This document shows, in pieces, positions 16,296 to 25,037 of a DNA stretch of 41,083 nucleotides. The notes beneath the pieces are model-generated. The model made no database searches. It was not told where the DNA came from and saw only the letters and a list, made by a program, of their open reading frames with translations. The position numbers were made by a program, and so were the translations under genes. Origin of the DNA: JBEKIK01 sp050013075 (GTDB taxonomy: Bacteria; Planctomycetota; Planctomycetia; Pirellulales; Thermoguttaceae). Position 1 is the stretch's first letter. Every line of letters starts with the position of its first letter. The DNA is taken from assembly GCA_050013075.1 (NCBI GenBank), contig JBEKFZ010000032.1, positions 1 to 41,083 on the forward strand. The letters are read 5' to 3'.

Positions 16296-16642
16296 TGAAA
16301 ACTCGCGGTAACCGAGGTGGTAATGCCGCCTCGGGCATTGAAGGCGGCGGTCAAGGTCATTTTGCGAGGCTGTAGCACGGCGGACAGGTCGTCAAGAATT
16401 CGGTTCGTCAGTGTTTCATAAAAAATTCCCACGTTGCGATACTGCTGCAAATACATTTTCAGACTTTTCAGTTCCACGCACTTCGCCCCGGGGACATAGT
16501 CGATCCTCAAAGTGCCGTAATCGGGCTGCCCGGTCTTGGGACAGACTGATGTGAACTCCGGACAGACGATTTGGATGGTGTAGTCCCGGCCGGGATATTG
16601 ATTATCGAACGTTTCCAGAACGTCTCGCAATGCTTTTTCCAT
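16280..16642 (-). CDS. queF: NADPH-dependent 7-cyano-7-deazaguanine reductase
   Basis: A 120-residue type I (single-domain) QueF that reduces preQ0 to preQ1 in queuosine synthesis. The nucleophile Cys34 is in TSVCPKTGQPDYG, with Asp41 as proton donor. The NADPH-binding motif is ELKSLK (57-62). The region YRNVGIFYETLTNRILDDL carries the conserved substrate-binding Glu; the residue before it is Tyr where some members have His. The length is near that of short QueF proteins, but the last four residues (KDEG) are coded by the heptamer array, so the original terminus was probably a little different. A good AAGGAG site precedes the ATG. No other queuosine genes are in the window. Confidence 0.92.
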   Translation of the reverse strand: MEKALRDVLETFDNQYPGRDYTIQIVCPEFTSVCPKTGQPDYGTLRIDYVPGAKCVELKSLKMYLQQYRNVGIFYETLTNRILDDLSAVLQPRKMTLTAAFNARGGITTSVTASFQKDEG

Positions 16643-16675
16643 TTGCCGACTCCTTTTCCAGGTGGTTTGAGCATT

Positions 16676-17506
16676 CTAATTATTATTTGCCAGTTTATCC
16701 AGACAGTGTTGCAAGTAGGCAATGCTATCGCGGGCAAGACGTTCGATTCCCGGGGCGTAGTCAAAGACTTCGACGGAGATCCAGCCGCAATAATCTATGC
16801 GGCCAAGGGCTTCAAGAATGGGCAAAAAGTCTAATCGCCCAAAGCCCGGCCCTTGGCGGTTGGAATCGTTGGCGTGAAAGTGGGCCAGGAGGGCGGCATT
16901 TTGGGTGATTATCTCGGGAATCGGCATTGACTCCGTCGCCATCGCTTTGCAATCCAAATGTAAACGCACGCTCGGCGAACCGATCCGCTCGATTAGCCCG
17001 GCCGTTTCCGCCGCCGTTTGTAAAAAGTCGGTTTCCTCGGGGCCCAATGGCTCCAGGGCGATTACGACATCGGTTTCTTCCATAATGGGCAGAATATGTT
17101 GAAAAACTTCAGACGCATAATCCACGGCCGACTCGCGGGTAACGCCCGACGGAAGGCATCGCTGTTTGGGCGAGCCAAAAACCATCAACCGGCCGCCCAG
17201 ATCGCAACACAGCCGGGCAAGGTCGGCCAGATAATCTGCGGTTTTACGCCGCACCTCGGCGTCGGGGCTTGTCAGGTGCAGACCCTCGGTCTTGGCCAAC
17301 AGCCAGTGCAGGCCGACTATTTCCAGTCCGGCACGGTCGGCCAAGCGGCGAACTTCAGTCCGTTGCCCGGCGGAAATTCCCACGGCTTTCTCAGCCAGTG
17401 TAAACGGCGCAATCTCCACGCCCGAGTAACCGCAATCGGCGGCGAAATCGAAGGCCTTTTCCAACGGCCAATCCTGGAACGTCTCGTTGCAAATGGCGAA
17501 TTTCAT
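16676..17506 (-). CDS. sugar phosphate isomerase/epimerase (TIM-barrel family)
   Basis: A 276-residue member of the xylose-isomerase-like TIM-barrel family: MKFAICNETF at the start, CGYSGVEIAPF, metal-ligand strands VIALEPLG (Glu), VRLHLDCKAM (Asp), AHFHANDSNR (His) and WISVEVFDY (Glu). It differs clearly from the isomerase at 15097, so the two are not recent duplicates. Its ATG overlaps the methyltransferase stop by 4 nt (17503-17506) and queF starts 34 nt downstream, so these form one operon. The substrate is unknown. Confidence 0.87.
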   Translation of the reverse strand: MKFAICNETFQDWPLEKAFDFAADCGYSGVEIAPFTLAEKAVGISAGQRTEVRRLADRAGLEIVGLHWLLAKTEGLHLTSPDAEVRRKTADYLADLARLCCDLGGRLMVFGSPKQRCLPSGVTRESAVDYASEVFQHILPIMEETDVVIALEPLGPEETDFLQTAAETAGLIERIGSPSVRLHLDCKAMATESMPIPEIITQNAALLAHFHANDSNRQGPGFGRLDFLPILEALGRIDYCGWISVEVFDYAPGIERLARDSIAYLQHCLDKLANNN

Positions 17507-18405
17507 GGTTCTTTCACTTTTTCCAAGCGACGTCCTTTATCGGTGCTGGGAACGCTGACCACCGGGTCGGCCACGCCCTCAAGCGAATCGCCGACTTTGA
17601 TTGCATTCAATCGTTTCTTAGTCTGCTGGGCGTACTGCTTCGATATTTCGTAGCCCAAAAAACGTCGACCCAATTTTTTTGCCGCCGCCAAGGTGGTCCC
17701 GCTGCCAGCGAAAGGATCGAGCACCAGTTCGACCGGGTTGCTGCAGGCTTCGATGATCCGGCCCAGCAATCGCTCGGGCATTTGGCAGGTGTGCCAGCCG
17801 GTCCGCTCCTTGAAAGTGCCGCACACCCGTGAGTAATACCAGGTGTCTTCCATCGGCTGAAACGATTCCGGAATATCTTGCGGGCGGAGGATCCAGGTGT
17901 TGTCGGGCAGGCGGCCCTTGGGATTCGCCCGTTTGTCACCGTAGACCAGTTGCCGGGCCGAAGGCACGCGCAAGGCCGGCGAGTCGGCATTAAAGGTAAA
18001 CGAATTCGGATCCTTGACCATGTAAAACAGATGCGTGTGCGAGCGGCTGAAATTCACCTTGCAATTTACGCCGAAGGTGTAATACCACACGACCCAACTG
18101 CGGCAGTACATTTTCAATTCTTTGGTGAGCATGACCTTAAGCTCTGCTGCGTATTCGTCGCCGATGGCCAGCCAAAAAGTGCCGTTGGGTTTTAGCACCC
18201 GGACCACTTCGCCAAGCCACTTACGGCTCCAATCCAGATATTTTTCGCTTTCCAGGGCGTCGTTGTACTGATCGTACTCGTAGCCGATGTTAAATGGCGG
18301 ATCGGCAAATGCCAGATCGACCGTGCCATCGGCGAGTTTTTTCATCCCGGCAATGCAGTCTTCGTTATGAACTATGTTGTGAAGAATGTCTTTTTTTCGA
18401 GCCAC
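17503..18405 (-). CDS. site-specific DNA methyltransferase (N6-adenine/N4-cytosine type)
   Basis: About 300 residues from a GTG at 18405, chosen because GGAGG sits about 10 nt upstream; an earlier GTG at 18462 is open but has no such site. Catalytic motif IV DPPF (about residues 35-38) comes first and the AdoMet-binding motif I DPFAGSGTT comes near residue 250, the beta-class order. DPPF favours N6-adenine. Between them lies the variable target-recognition region (~110-230). No restriction endonuclease is adjacent, so it looks like an orphan methyltransferase. A divergent gene codes for an ATPase with a nuclease-like domain; a joint role is only a possibility. Confidence 0.88.
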   Translation of the reverse strand: MARKKDILHNIVHNEDCIAGMKKLADGTVDLAFADPPFNIGYEYDQYNDALESEKYLDWSRKWLGEVVRVLKPNGTFWLAIGDEYAAELKVMLTKELKMYCRSWVVWYYTFGVNCKVNFSRSHTHLFYMVKDPNSFTFNADSPALRVPSARQLVYGDKRANPKGRLPDNTWILRPQDIPESFQPMEDTWYYSRVCGTFKERTGWHTCQMPERLLGRIIEACSNPVELVLDPFAGSGTTLAAAKKLGRRFLGYEISKQYAQQTKKRLNAIKVGDSLEGVADPVVSVPSTDKGRRLEKVKEP

Positions 18406-18481
18406 AAAACGCACACCTCCCAATAGTGGGGCATTTTTTACGATTTTCTGGATTCCACACACTATCCGCCCCCTCTAGGGT

Positions 18482-18509
18482 GTGACAATTTCCAATTAGA
18501 CAATATACT
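18482..18509 (+). promoter_or_regulatory. probable promoter of the ATPase gene
   Basis: GTGACA (18482-18487) and TATACT (18504-18509) with a 16-nt spacer, about 60 nt before the ATG. One mismatch to the -35 consensus. Confidence 0.45.
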
Positions 18510-18570
18510 AGTAAGAGGATATTTGGGAAACACCACCCCATAAAACTTGATCATTACAAGGGTGCTTGTC

Positions 18571-20508
18571 ATGGCGAAAACGTTAGATTTAACAGCCGAA
18601 GAAAAAGTGATATTAGGAAATCTGCTCGATGGAGCAACGATTGCGCGAGATCCCTTGCCCTACACGGATGAATTTTCCAGAATGAAAAAGGTATTTCAGG
18701 AGAAGTCGGGGCGAACGATCAGCAATGCTGATTTTTGGACAGCGTTAAATCGAGTCGGAAAAAAAGGGGGACATTCCGGCAAAAAACGCACTTCTTCGCC
18801 AAAATTAACGGATCTTCAAAAACTGGAAATCCGCCGTCTCTTGCCCGAAGGCACCGGTGCCCGCGACCGCCTTCCCTACACGCCTGAATTTAAAGAAATC
18901 CATGATAGATTTTCCAAGCTCACTCAAACAAAATTTAGCGAGCAGGATTTTTGGAGGGCGTTGTCGTCGGTTGCGAAAAATAAACCCAAGCCGAAGCCGC
19001 TATTTGAAACCGTACCCCACGGTAAGTTATTGCCCGTCATGGCGGAATCGTTGGAGAAGGCGAATCCCTGGTGGCTGGGAAAAGAAAGCAAAACCACGAA
19101 AAGTTTTCGCAGATACGTGTTTGAAGGGGTATGGGAGAAATTGCAGGGCGGTTTCATGCCTTCCGTCATCGTGGCTGGGCCGCGTCGGGTGGGAAAATCG
19201 GTTTTAAAAGAACAAATTATCGAACAACTTCTTTTCATAGAAAAAGTCTATCCGAGTCGGATTTTGCACGTTCAGTTCGACGATGTTCCCTACTTGGGAT
19301 CGATAATGAAGCCGATCTTATCTCTTGTATCGTGGTATGAAAAACAAGTGTTGGGAATGACCATCAACGAATTCCACAAGAAAAACAAGCAATCGGTTTA
19401 TTTGTTCTTTGACGAAATACAGAATCAGGCAAATTGGGCGTCAGAATTGAAACATCTTATCGACATGACCTCCCAAGGCGCATTAAGGACGCTGGGAACA
19501 GGAAGTTCCACGCTGCGAATCCGACGAGATCAAGACAGATTGGCCGGTCGAGGTTGGTTTGTCGATTTGGGTCCGTTGAGACTTCGAGAAATCGCAAGCA
19601 TTCGCGGCCAAGATGAATTTCCCGCCGTCGAGGGAAGCAGTGATCGCAGTAATTGGTTCCAGAAGGATTTCTGGCACGAAGTCCTGTCTCACGGTCAAAA
19701 GTATTCCCAGCAGATCAAGGCAACATTCGACCAATTCTCTCGTTGGGGAGGATTTCCTTTTTGCCATAATAGCGGCGTCGATCCGTCATTGCCGTCCGAT
19801 TATATTCTCAATTCCGTTGTTGACCGCACCATCAACACCGATGTTCCGATCGGTCAAAGCAAACACACGCTCAACAAAGAAGTTCTTTACCAATGTTTCA
19901 AACAGTTGTGCCGTTATACAGGGCAAGAAGTCAGACCGGATCATTTCCGTCAGGAAATTAACAGACTATATCATTCCAATGCAAGCAACCGCGATATTTT
20001 AGAGGCGATTCATTTTTTCGAGAATTCCATGCTAATGGCCAGCGTGTCACCCATGGAAATTTCTTTAAGAAGTCAAAAATATGGCTATAAATTCTGCCTG
20101 TGCGATCATTTTCTCCGAGAATCGTTCCTTCAGACGCCGATTCCCCTCGAACCGGCTGTGCTTCACGGCCTTCCCGAGACCGTGTCAACAGAAGCGGGGC
20201 ATGTCCTTGAAGGGATTATTGGATATCAATTAAAATCGACACCATCACTGGAAATAGCTTGGTTTCCGACGCGACGTGACGAACCCGAGGTCGATTTTGT
20301 CTTGACTTCAGGCTTAAAACGATTGCCCATTGAAGTTAAATATCGACACGGCAAACCAAAAAACGGCGATTTGGCTGGTATTAGAAGTTTTTGCAGTAAG
20401 GAAAAATATAATGCGGAGTTCGGTTTAGTCATTACTCAAGAGTATGCAGGCCCGATCGGTAACGATGTAATTACCATTCCCGCTTCGACATTTCTCTCTG
20501 TGCTGTAA
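18571..20508 (+). CDS. AAA_14/DUF4143-type ATPase with duplicated N-terminal module
   Basis: A 645-residue protein from ATG 18571 (AAGG 8 nt upstream; the frame is open to a TTG at 18547). Residues ~7-63 and ~78-137 are two copies of one module sharing ARDxLPYTxEF and xxxDFWxAL. The ATPase core has Walker A GPRRVGKS (203-210), Walker B VYLFFDE (276-282) and a GTGSS sensor (309-313). The C-terminal domain resembles the DUF4143 nuclease-like fold: E547, D575 (EPEVDFV), E588 and K590 (PIEVKYR) match a PD-(D/E)xK pattern. Proteins of this group are widespread, of poorly known role, often linked with mobile or defence regions. It diverges from a DNA methyltransferase. AT-rich codon use compared with its neighbours hints at acquisition. 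Confidence 0.8.
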   Translation: MAKTLDLTAEEKVILGNLLDGATIARDPLPYTDEFSRMKKVFQEKSGRTISNADFWTALNRVGKKGGHSGKKRTSSPKLTDLQKLEIRRLLPEGTGARDRLPYTPEFKEIHDRFSKLTQTKFSEQDFWRALSSVAKNKPKPKPLFETVPHGKLLPVMAESLEKANPWWLGKESKTTKSFRRYVFEGVWEKLQGGFMPSVIVAGPRRVGKSVLKEQIIEQLLFIEKVYPSRILHVQFDDVPYLGSIMKPILSLVSWYEKQVLGMTINEFHKKNKQSVYLFFDEIQNQANWASELKHLIDMTSQGALRTLGTGSSTLRIRRDQDRLAGRGWFVDLGPLRLREIASIRGQDEFPAVEGSSDRSNWFQKDFWHEVLSHGQKYSQQIKATFDQFSRWGGFPFCHNSGVDPSLPSDYILNSVVDRTINTDVPIGQSKHTLNKEVLYQCFKQLCRYTGQEVRPDHFRQEINRLYHSNASNRDILEAIHFFENSMLMASVSPMEISLRSQKYGYKFCLCDHFLRESFLQTPIPLEPAVLHGLPETVSTEAGHVLEGIIGYQLKSTPSLEIAWFPTRRDEPEVDFVLTSGLKRLPIEVKYRHGKPKNGDLAGIRSFCSKEKYNAEFGLVITQEYAGPIGNDVITIPASTFLSVL

Positions 20509-20573
20509 TTTAGATTACCGTTAGCATAGTTTATACACGATCATAACTGCCATATATCCTATCGGCTTATCCA

Positions 20574-21710
20574 TCACAATCTGATTACCGTAGTGCCACT
20601 TAACCGGCGGATCAGGTGGCGCATTTCCAGCACACTGAGGGTTGAAAGCACCTGGGGCATGGACAGGCCGCTTTGGGCTGCGATCTGGTCGATGGGCGTG
20701 GCTTCGCCCGCGATAACCGACAGCACTTGCTGCTCCACTTCGTTGAGCAACAGTTCAGCCGGATGATGGATTTCCCGGCCGTTGTCGCGGGTCGCGGATT
20801 CCACCAGCGGGCCGAGTTCCTCCAACACGTCGTCGGCCGATTCGACCAGTTTCGCGCCGTCGCGGATCAGCCGGTGGCAGCCTCGCGACGTGCGGCTGTC
20901 CACATTGCCCGGCACGGCGAACACGTCGCGTCCTTGTTCCATGGCGTGCCGGGCGGTGATCAGTGCCCCGCTGCGGTCGCCGGCCTCGACCACGATCACG
21001 CCCAGCGACAGCCCGCTAATCAGCCGGTTGCGCTGCGGAAATGTCCCGGACAGCGGCTCGGCATAAGGCGGGGCTTCGCTTATAAGCGCGCCCTGGGCGG
21101 CAATTTCATCGGCCAGTTGCGCGTGCTCGGGCGGATAGATGTTCGCCACTCCGCTGGCCAGCACGGCAATGGTGCGCCCGCCGGCGGCCAATGCGCCGCG
21201 ATGGGCCGCGGCGTCGATGCCCCGGGCCAGGCCGCTAATGATCGTCAAGCCCGCCCGGGCCAGACTGCCGGCCAATCGCTCAGCCTGGCGCAGTCCGTAT
21301 TGGGTGGCGTGCCGGGTGCCGACCATGCCCACGGCCAGGGCGTCCTGCGGTTTGATCGCGCCGCGGACAAATAGCACGCCGGGCGGATCGTGGATTTCCC
21401 GAAGGGCGCGGGGATAATCGGCGCTAGTCTCGGTGAGTATGTCGATGCTTTTCTGGCGGCAGAAGCCGATGACTGCGGGGGCATCTACTTCATGGTCCGC
21501 ATTATGAATTTTATCCAGCATTTTCGGCCCGACGCCTTTTACCGCGCGTAGTTCGCCGGGCGCGGCTGCAAGAACGGCGGCGGGCGAGCCGAATCGCTCC
21601 AAAAGCGCCATTCGAGTCCGCGGCCCAACGCCCGAGATCAACGACAGGCGCAACATATCGAGCATGTCTTGATCGGCGGACTGCGCGGCTGGATTTTCCA
21701 GTTCGGCCAT
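20574..21710 (-). CDS. dprA: DNA-processing protein A
   Basis: DprA loads RecA on incoming single-stranded DNA during natural transformation. The N-terminal ~75 residues form a SAM/HhH-like region (LISGVGPRTRMALLERFGS, VKGVGPKML). The central Rossmann-like domain carries VGTRHATQYG, TIISGLARGIDAAAHRGAL, the LASGVANIYPPEH motif, GTFPQRNRLISGLS and VVEAGDRSGALITARHA, the standard DprA core. The C-terminal ~65 residues form a winged-helix domain (IDQIAAQSGLSMPQVLSTLSVLEM). The ATG at 21710 has GGAG 8 nt upstream and is preferred over a TTG at 21722. About 378 residues, normal for the family. No com genes are nearby. Confidence 0.95.
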   Translation of the reverse strand: MAELENPAAQSADQDMLDMLRLSLISGVGPRTRMALLERFGSPAAVLAAAPGELRAVKGVGPKMLDKIHNADHEVDAPAVIGFCRQKSIDILTETSADYPRALREIHDPPGVLFVRGAIKPQDALAVGMVGTRHATQYGLRQAERLAGSLARAGLTIISGLARGIDAAAHRGALAAGGRTIAVLASGVANIYPPEHAQLADEIAAQGALISEAPPYAEPLSGTFPQRNRLISGLSLGVIVVEAGDRSGALITARHAMEQGRDVFAVPGNVDSRTSRGCHRLIRDGAKLVESADDVLEELGPLVESATRDNGREIHHPAELLLNEVEQQVLSVIAGEATPIDQIAAQSGLSMPQVLSTLSVLEMRHLIRRLSGTTVIRL

Positions 21711-21817
21711 CGCTTGCTCCAATGGATATCACCCACGATAAGAAAATGACCGTGTGGTAGTATAGCGTCCGACTGGATCGCTGAGTAGTAGGGTCGGCTT
21801 GTCGTTGCGATTCTTTG

Positions 21818-22528
21818 ATGATATACATGGCAATCATGGGTAGTATTAATCAACTGCTGTTTGTTCAACGACATGTCGCGGAACTGACCGGACCGTTTTT
21901 GGAGGCGGGGGCAAAAGACTACGGCGATACGCAGGACTTGCGCTCGGTGTTTCGCGGCCGGGGGGAATACCTGGGGGCGGATATTGAGCCCGGGCCGGGC
22001 GTGGACGTGGTGCTGGATTTCACTCGGCCGTTTGCGGAAGTTGACCGTCTTTTAGGCCATCGGCGGTTCGGCACGATATTTTGCCTTTCGGTAATGGAAC
22101 ATTGCAAGCAGCCCTTTGTCATGGCCGAAAATCTCATCCGGCTCTTGCTGCCGGGCGGAAAATTGTGCATCGCCGTGCCGTTTGCATATCAGTTTCACTC
22201 CTACCCGTCCGATTATTGGCGATTTACTTACGAAGGCGTCAAAATACTGTTTCCCCATTTGCACTTCGATCCGCGAGCGGGCACGGCGGCGACTTCCAGG
22301 ACGGGCGAATTCAAGCCGCTTGACGAGGAACTAGGGCTGATAAGCTTCGGCGCGAAATGGCACCGCCGCCAAGGACATTTATTTCGCGGCATGGCGGCAA
22401 AAACGCTCAGTTGGTTGGGCCGAATCGGCATCCTGCGCTGGCTGGCGGGCTATGACTACGTGCTCTCGCCCACGGAAGTGATGATGATTGGAACATTACC
22501 CAGCGGAAAAATTCCTGATGAATCTTAA
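21818..22528 (+). CDS. class I SAM-dependent methyltransferase
   Basis: About 236 residues. The AdoMet-binding fold is visible as LEAGAKDY, a strand ending YLGADIEPGPGVDVVLDF, then IFCLSVMEHCKQPFVMAENLIRLLLPGG (in parts) and LCIAVPFAYQFHSYPSDYWRFT, as in methyltransferase-11-type small-molecule enzymes. The SDYWRFT stretch is common in methyltransferases linked with polysaccharide gene sets; here no such cluster is adjacent. Substrate unknown. The start is uncertain: ATG codons at 21818, 21827 and 21836 lie close together. It is divergent from dprA. Confidence 0.8.
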   Translation: MIYMAIMGSINQLLFVQRHVAELTGPFLEAGAKDYGDTQDLRSVFRGRGEYLGADIEPGPGVDVVLDFTRPFAEVDRLLGHRRFGTIFCLSVMEHCKQPFVMAENLIRLLLPGGKLCIAVPFAYQFHSYPSDYWRFTYEGVKILFPHLHFDPRAGTAATSRTGEFKPLDEELGLISFGAKWHRRQGHLFRGMAAKTLSWLGRIGILRWLAGYDYVLSPTEVMMIGTLPSGKIPDES

Positions 22529-22596
22529 CATCCTACTCACGATTTATTAATTATAATGGATCGCGAAATCGCAAGCGGTTTTCATGAAAAAATGAG

Positions 22597-23688
22597 TTAA
22601 CCTTCCAGCGCTGTGCGGATGTCGTCGGGATCGACATCGTCTACAAGTTCGACGCTGCCCATGCGGCTGGGCAGGACAAATCGCAGTTTACCGTGCCTGA
22701 CTTTCTTGTCGTGCATCATCGCCTCTAAGATTTTATCCGGATCAAGCGATGGTGTTTCCACCGGCAGTTGCAAGGCTTCCATTAAATTATGCTGTCGTTC
22801 TACGAATTTGTTATCTACACGGCCCAGGATCTCTGCCAGCCGGGCTGCGCAACACATGCCGACGGCAACCGCCTCGCCGTGCAGCAGGTTGCCGTATCCG
22901 CTTAAGGATTCGAAGGCATGGCCGAAGGTGTGGCCATAATTGAGCACTGCCCGCAGGCCGGTTTCCTCGCGCTCGTCTTTTTCCACCACGTCGGCCTTCA
23001 GCCGGCAGCAGCGGGCGATTACCTCGACCAACACGTCTTGATTTCTTTCGTTGATATCCGCCGAATGGGCTTCGAGATATTCGAAAAACCCGGCGTCCAG
23101 GATCACGCCGTATTTGACAACCTCGGCCAGGCCCGAGCGGTATTCTTTCATGGGCAGGGTTTCCAGCGTGGCGGCATCGATAAAAACGCCGGCGGGCTGA
23201 TAAAAACTGCCCACCATGTTTTTGGCCTCGGGCAGGTTTATGCCCACCTTGCCGCCCACGGAACTATCGACCTGGGCCACCACGGTGGTGGCCACTTGGA
23301 AGAACCGCAAGCCCCGGGCGTAAGTGGCGGCAACAAATCCGGCCAGGTCGCCCACCACCCCGCCACCCACGGCCACCACGATGCTCCCCCGGTCGGCCCC
23401 CAGTTCCAAAAGCCCCTGCCACAAGCCGGCGGCCAGATCGATGGACTTGCTCGGCTCGCCGGGTTCAATGGAAATCACATCCACATTGACCTTTTCTTGC
23501 GTCAAACTATCGGCGGCGCTTATGGCATGTGGCTCTTGCACGTTGTCGTCGGTGATCACCACGGCATGGGTCGCCCGGGCACGCTCGATCACAAACTTGC
23601 CCAACCCGGCAAGATTCCCGGCCCCGATGACGATGTCATAACTCCGCCCGGCAAGGTTCACACGCACGGTTTGAACTGTGGAAGACAT
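22597..23688 (-). CDS. aroB: 3-dehydroquinate synthase
   Basis: A 363-residue AroB, second enzyme of the shikimate pathway (DAHP to 3-dehydroquinate, NAD+ and divalent metal dependent, cytoplasmic). The NAD-binding loop is GGGVVGDLAGFVAATYARG, followed by VDSSVGGKVGIN. Metal ligands fall in LAEVVKYGVI (Glu), LNYGHTFGHAFE (His) and LLHGEAVAVGM (His). The length and order are standard. A GAGGAAG site precedes the ATG. Upstream on the same strand lies a small conserved-looking gene; chorismate synthase (aroC) lies about 10 kb away, so the pathway is scattered. Confidence 0.96.
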   Translation of the reverse strand: MSSTVQTVRVNLAGRSYDIVIGAGNLAGLGKFVIERARATHAVVITDDNVQEPHAISAADSLTQEKVNVDVISIEPGEPSKSIDLAAGLWQGLLELGADRGSIVVAVGGGVVGDLAGFVAATYARGLRFFQVATTVVAQVDSSVGGKVGINLPEAKNMVGSFYQPAGVFIDAATLETLPMKEYRSGLAEVVKYGVILDAGFFEYLEAHSADINERNQDVLVEVIARCCRLKADVVEKDEREETGLRAVLNYGHTFGHAFESLSGYGNLLHGEAVAVGMCCAARLAEILGRVDNKFVERQHNLMEALQLPVETPSLDPDKILEAMMHDKKVRHGKLRFVLPSRMGSVELVDDVDPDDIRTALEG

Positions 23689-23708
23689 GAAACTTCCTCA
23701 AGTTTAGC

Positions 23709-23726
23709 CCCGGCGCTTGCGCCGGG
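23709..23726. repeat. 8-bp GC hairpin upstream of aroB
   Basis: CCCGGCGC and GCGCCGGG around TT, in the 43-nt gap between the small upstream gene and aroB. No T-run follows on either strand. Confidence 0.6.
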
Positions 23727-23731
23727 AGGTG

Positions 23732-23959
23732 TTACTTCAAACGTTCCATATCCTCGGCGGTTACGGTTATTTGGCGGCAGAAGCCGGTGTGGAGCCGGAT
23801 ATATGCCAATTCGGCGGCCTCGGCTGGATTGGAGTGCAAAAGCGTTTCCATCCGTTTTCGCTCGGCTTGGTCCGTGGGAGGATTTGCCAGCGAGTCGGGC
23901 CAGATCGTGGTATGTTCGATTACCAGGGCTTCTCGATAAGGATCGAAGGCGTTGGGCAT
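23732..23959 (-). CDS. small hypothetical protein, probably conserved
   Basis: A 75-residue soluble protein beginning MPNAFDPYREALVIE and ending CRQITVTAEDMERLK. It is acidic and helical, with no membrane segment or known motif. The regular composition and its place between epmA and aroB on the same strand support a real gene. I recall similar short planctomycete proteins but cannot name a family. Confidence 0.6.
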   Translation of the reverse strand: MPNAFDPYREALVIEHTTIWPDSLANPPTDQAERKRMETLLHSNPAEAAELAYIRLHTGFCRQITVTAEDMERLK

Positions 23960-24061
23960 TTGTGGGGAATAGATTATAGGTGATAGGTTATAGGGATTTG
24001 AGTAATGACGAACATTTTATGCCAACAACCGTGTGTTGTGCAATCGGGCGGTTAGGGGCGA

Positions 24062-25036
24062 TTATGCCCGATCAAAGGGAAAGGCAATTACATCCGATAT
24101 GCTTTTGGCCCCGGCAACTAGCATTACAAGGCGGTCAAAGCCCAGGGCCACGCCCACCGCGGGCGGAAGGCCCGATCGCATGGCGGTCAACAGCCGGCTT
24201 TGCTCGGGTAGGATGGATTTGCCTTCCAAGCCGCGGAGGCGGTTGGTTTCGCGGTTTCGCCGCAAAAGTTCTTCGACGTCCAAGAGTTCGTTGTAACCGT
24301 TGGCCAATTCGATGCCCGAGACGTACAATTCGAACCGCTCGGCCACGGGAGGATCGTCCTTTCGGATGCGGCTTAATGCCGCCTGAGTGGCCGGGAAATC
24401 GTACAACAGCACGGGGCGGTCCAGCCCCAGGTGCGGCTGCACGCGTTCGACCATGAGCAGATCGAGCCAGCCGTCGCGGTCATTGCTCGAAAGACTCGCC
24501 GGCGGATGGATGCCTTGATTCCTTGCGGCCGCCATCAGGCTTGCCGTATCCGACGAAAACGGATCAACTCCGGCATGTTCGACAAAAGCCTCACGGAAGC
24601 CGACGCGTTGGGCCGGTCCGCGACCAAGCATTATCTCGGCCAGATCGCTGGTAAACTGCATTCCTTCGGCCATGGCGTCGCCGGAGCGATACCACTCGAC
24701 CATGGTAAACTCGGGATTGTGCAACGGACCTTGTTCGCCCTGCCGAAACACCCGGGATATTTGATAAATCGCCTTTGCACCGGCGGCAAGCAGGCGTTTC
24801 ATGGCGAATTCCGGCGAGGTTTGCAACCATAAACGCCTTGGCGGTTTGTCCGGCGCAACGGATATTTCGGTATAAAAGGGGTCTAAATGTCGATCAACGA
24901 CCGTGTCGGGCGAGAGAATGGGCGTTTCAACTTCAAGAAACCCACTTGTGAAAAAAAAATCACGCAGCCGTCGCAGCAAATCGGCCCTCAGCCGTAGATT
25001 CTCCCAAGAGGCCGTGGGAAGAAAATCATCGTTCAT
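24062..25036 (-). CDS. epmA: EF-P beta-lysylation enzyme (truncated LysRS-like ligase)
   Basis: A 324-residue class II aminoacyl-tRNA-synthetase-like catalytic core without the anticodon-binding domain, the hallmark of EpmA (PoxA/GenX). It attaches (R)-beta-lysine to Lys34 of EF-P. Motif 2 is visible as YQISRVFRQGEQGPLHNPEFTMVEWY (in two parts), and motif 3 as PPAVGVALGFDRLVMLVAG near the end. ELANGYNELLDVEEL matches the substrate-side region. It lies 1 nt downstream of efp on the same strand, with the aminomutase gene divergent, so the whole modification set is together. The length matches known EpmA (about 325). Confidence 0.94.
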   Translation of the reverse strand: MNDDFLPTASWENLRLRADLLRRLRDFFFTSGFLEVETPILSPDTVVDRHLDPFYTEISVAPDKPPRRLWLQTSPEFAMKRLLAAGAKAIYQISRVFRQGEQGPLHNPEFTMVEWYRSGDAMAEGMQFTSDLAEIMLGRGPAQRVGFREAFVEHAGVDPFSSDTASLMAAARNQGIHPPASLSSNDRDGWLDLLMVERVQPHLGLDRPVLLYDFPATQAALSRIRKDDPPVAERFELYVSGIELANGYNELLDVEELLRRNRETNRLRGLEGKSILPEQSRLLTAMRSGLPPAVGVALGFDRLVMLVAGAKSISDVIAFPFDRA

Positions 25037-25037
25037 A

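Noticed and set aside
22918..23979. 353-codon open frame on the plus strand
   Set aside because: It is antisense to aroB and the small gene upstream; His/Gly-rich shadow composition with no family motif.
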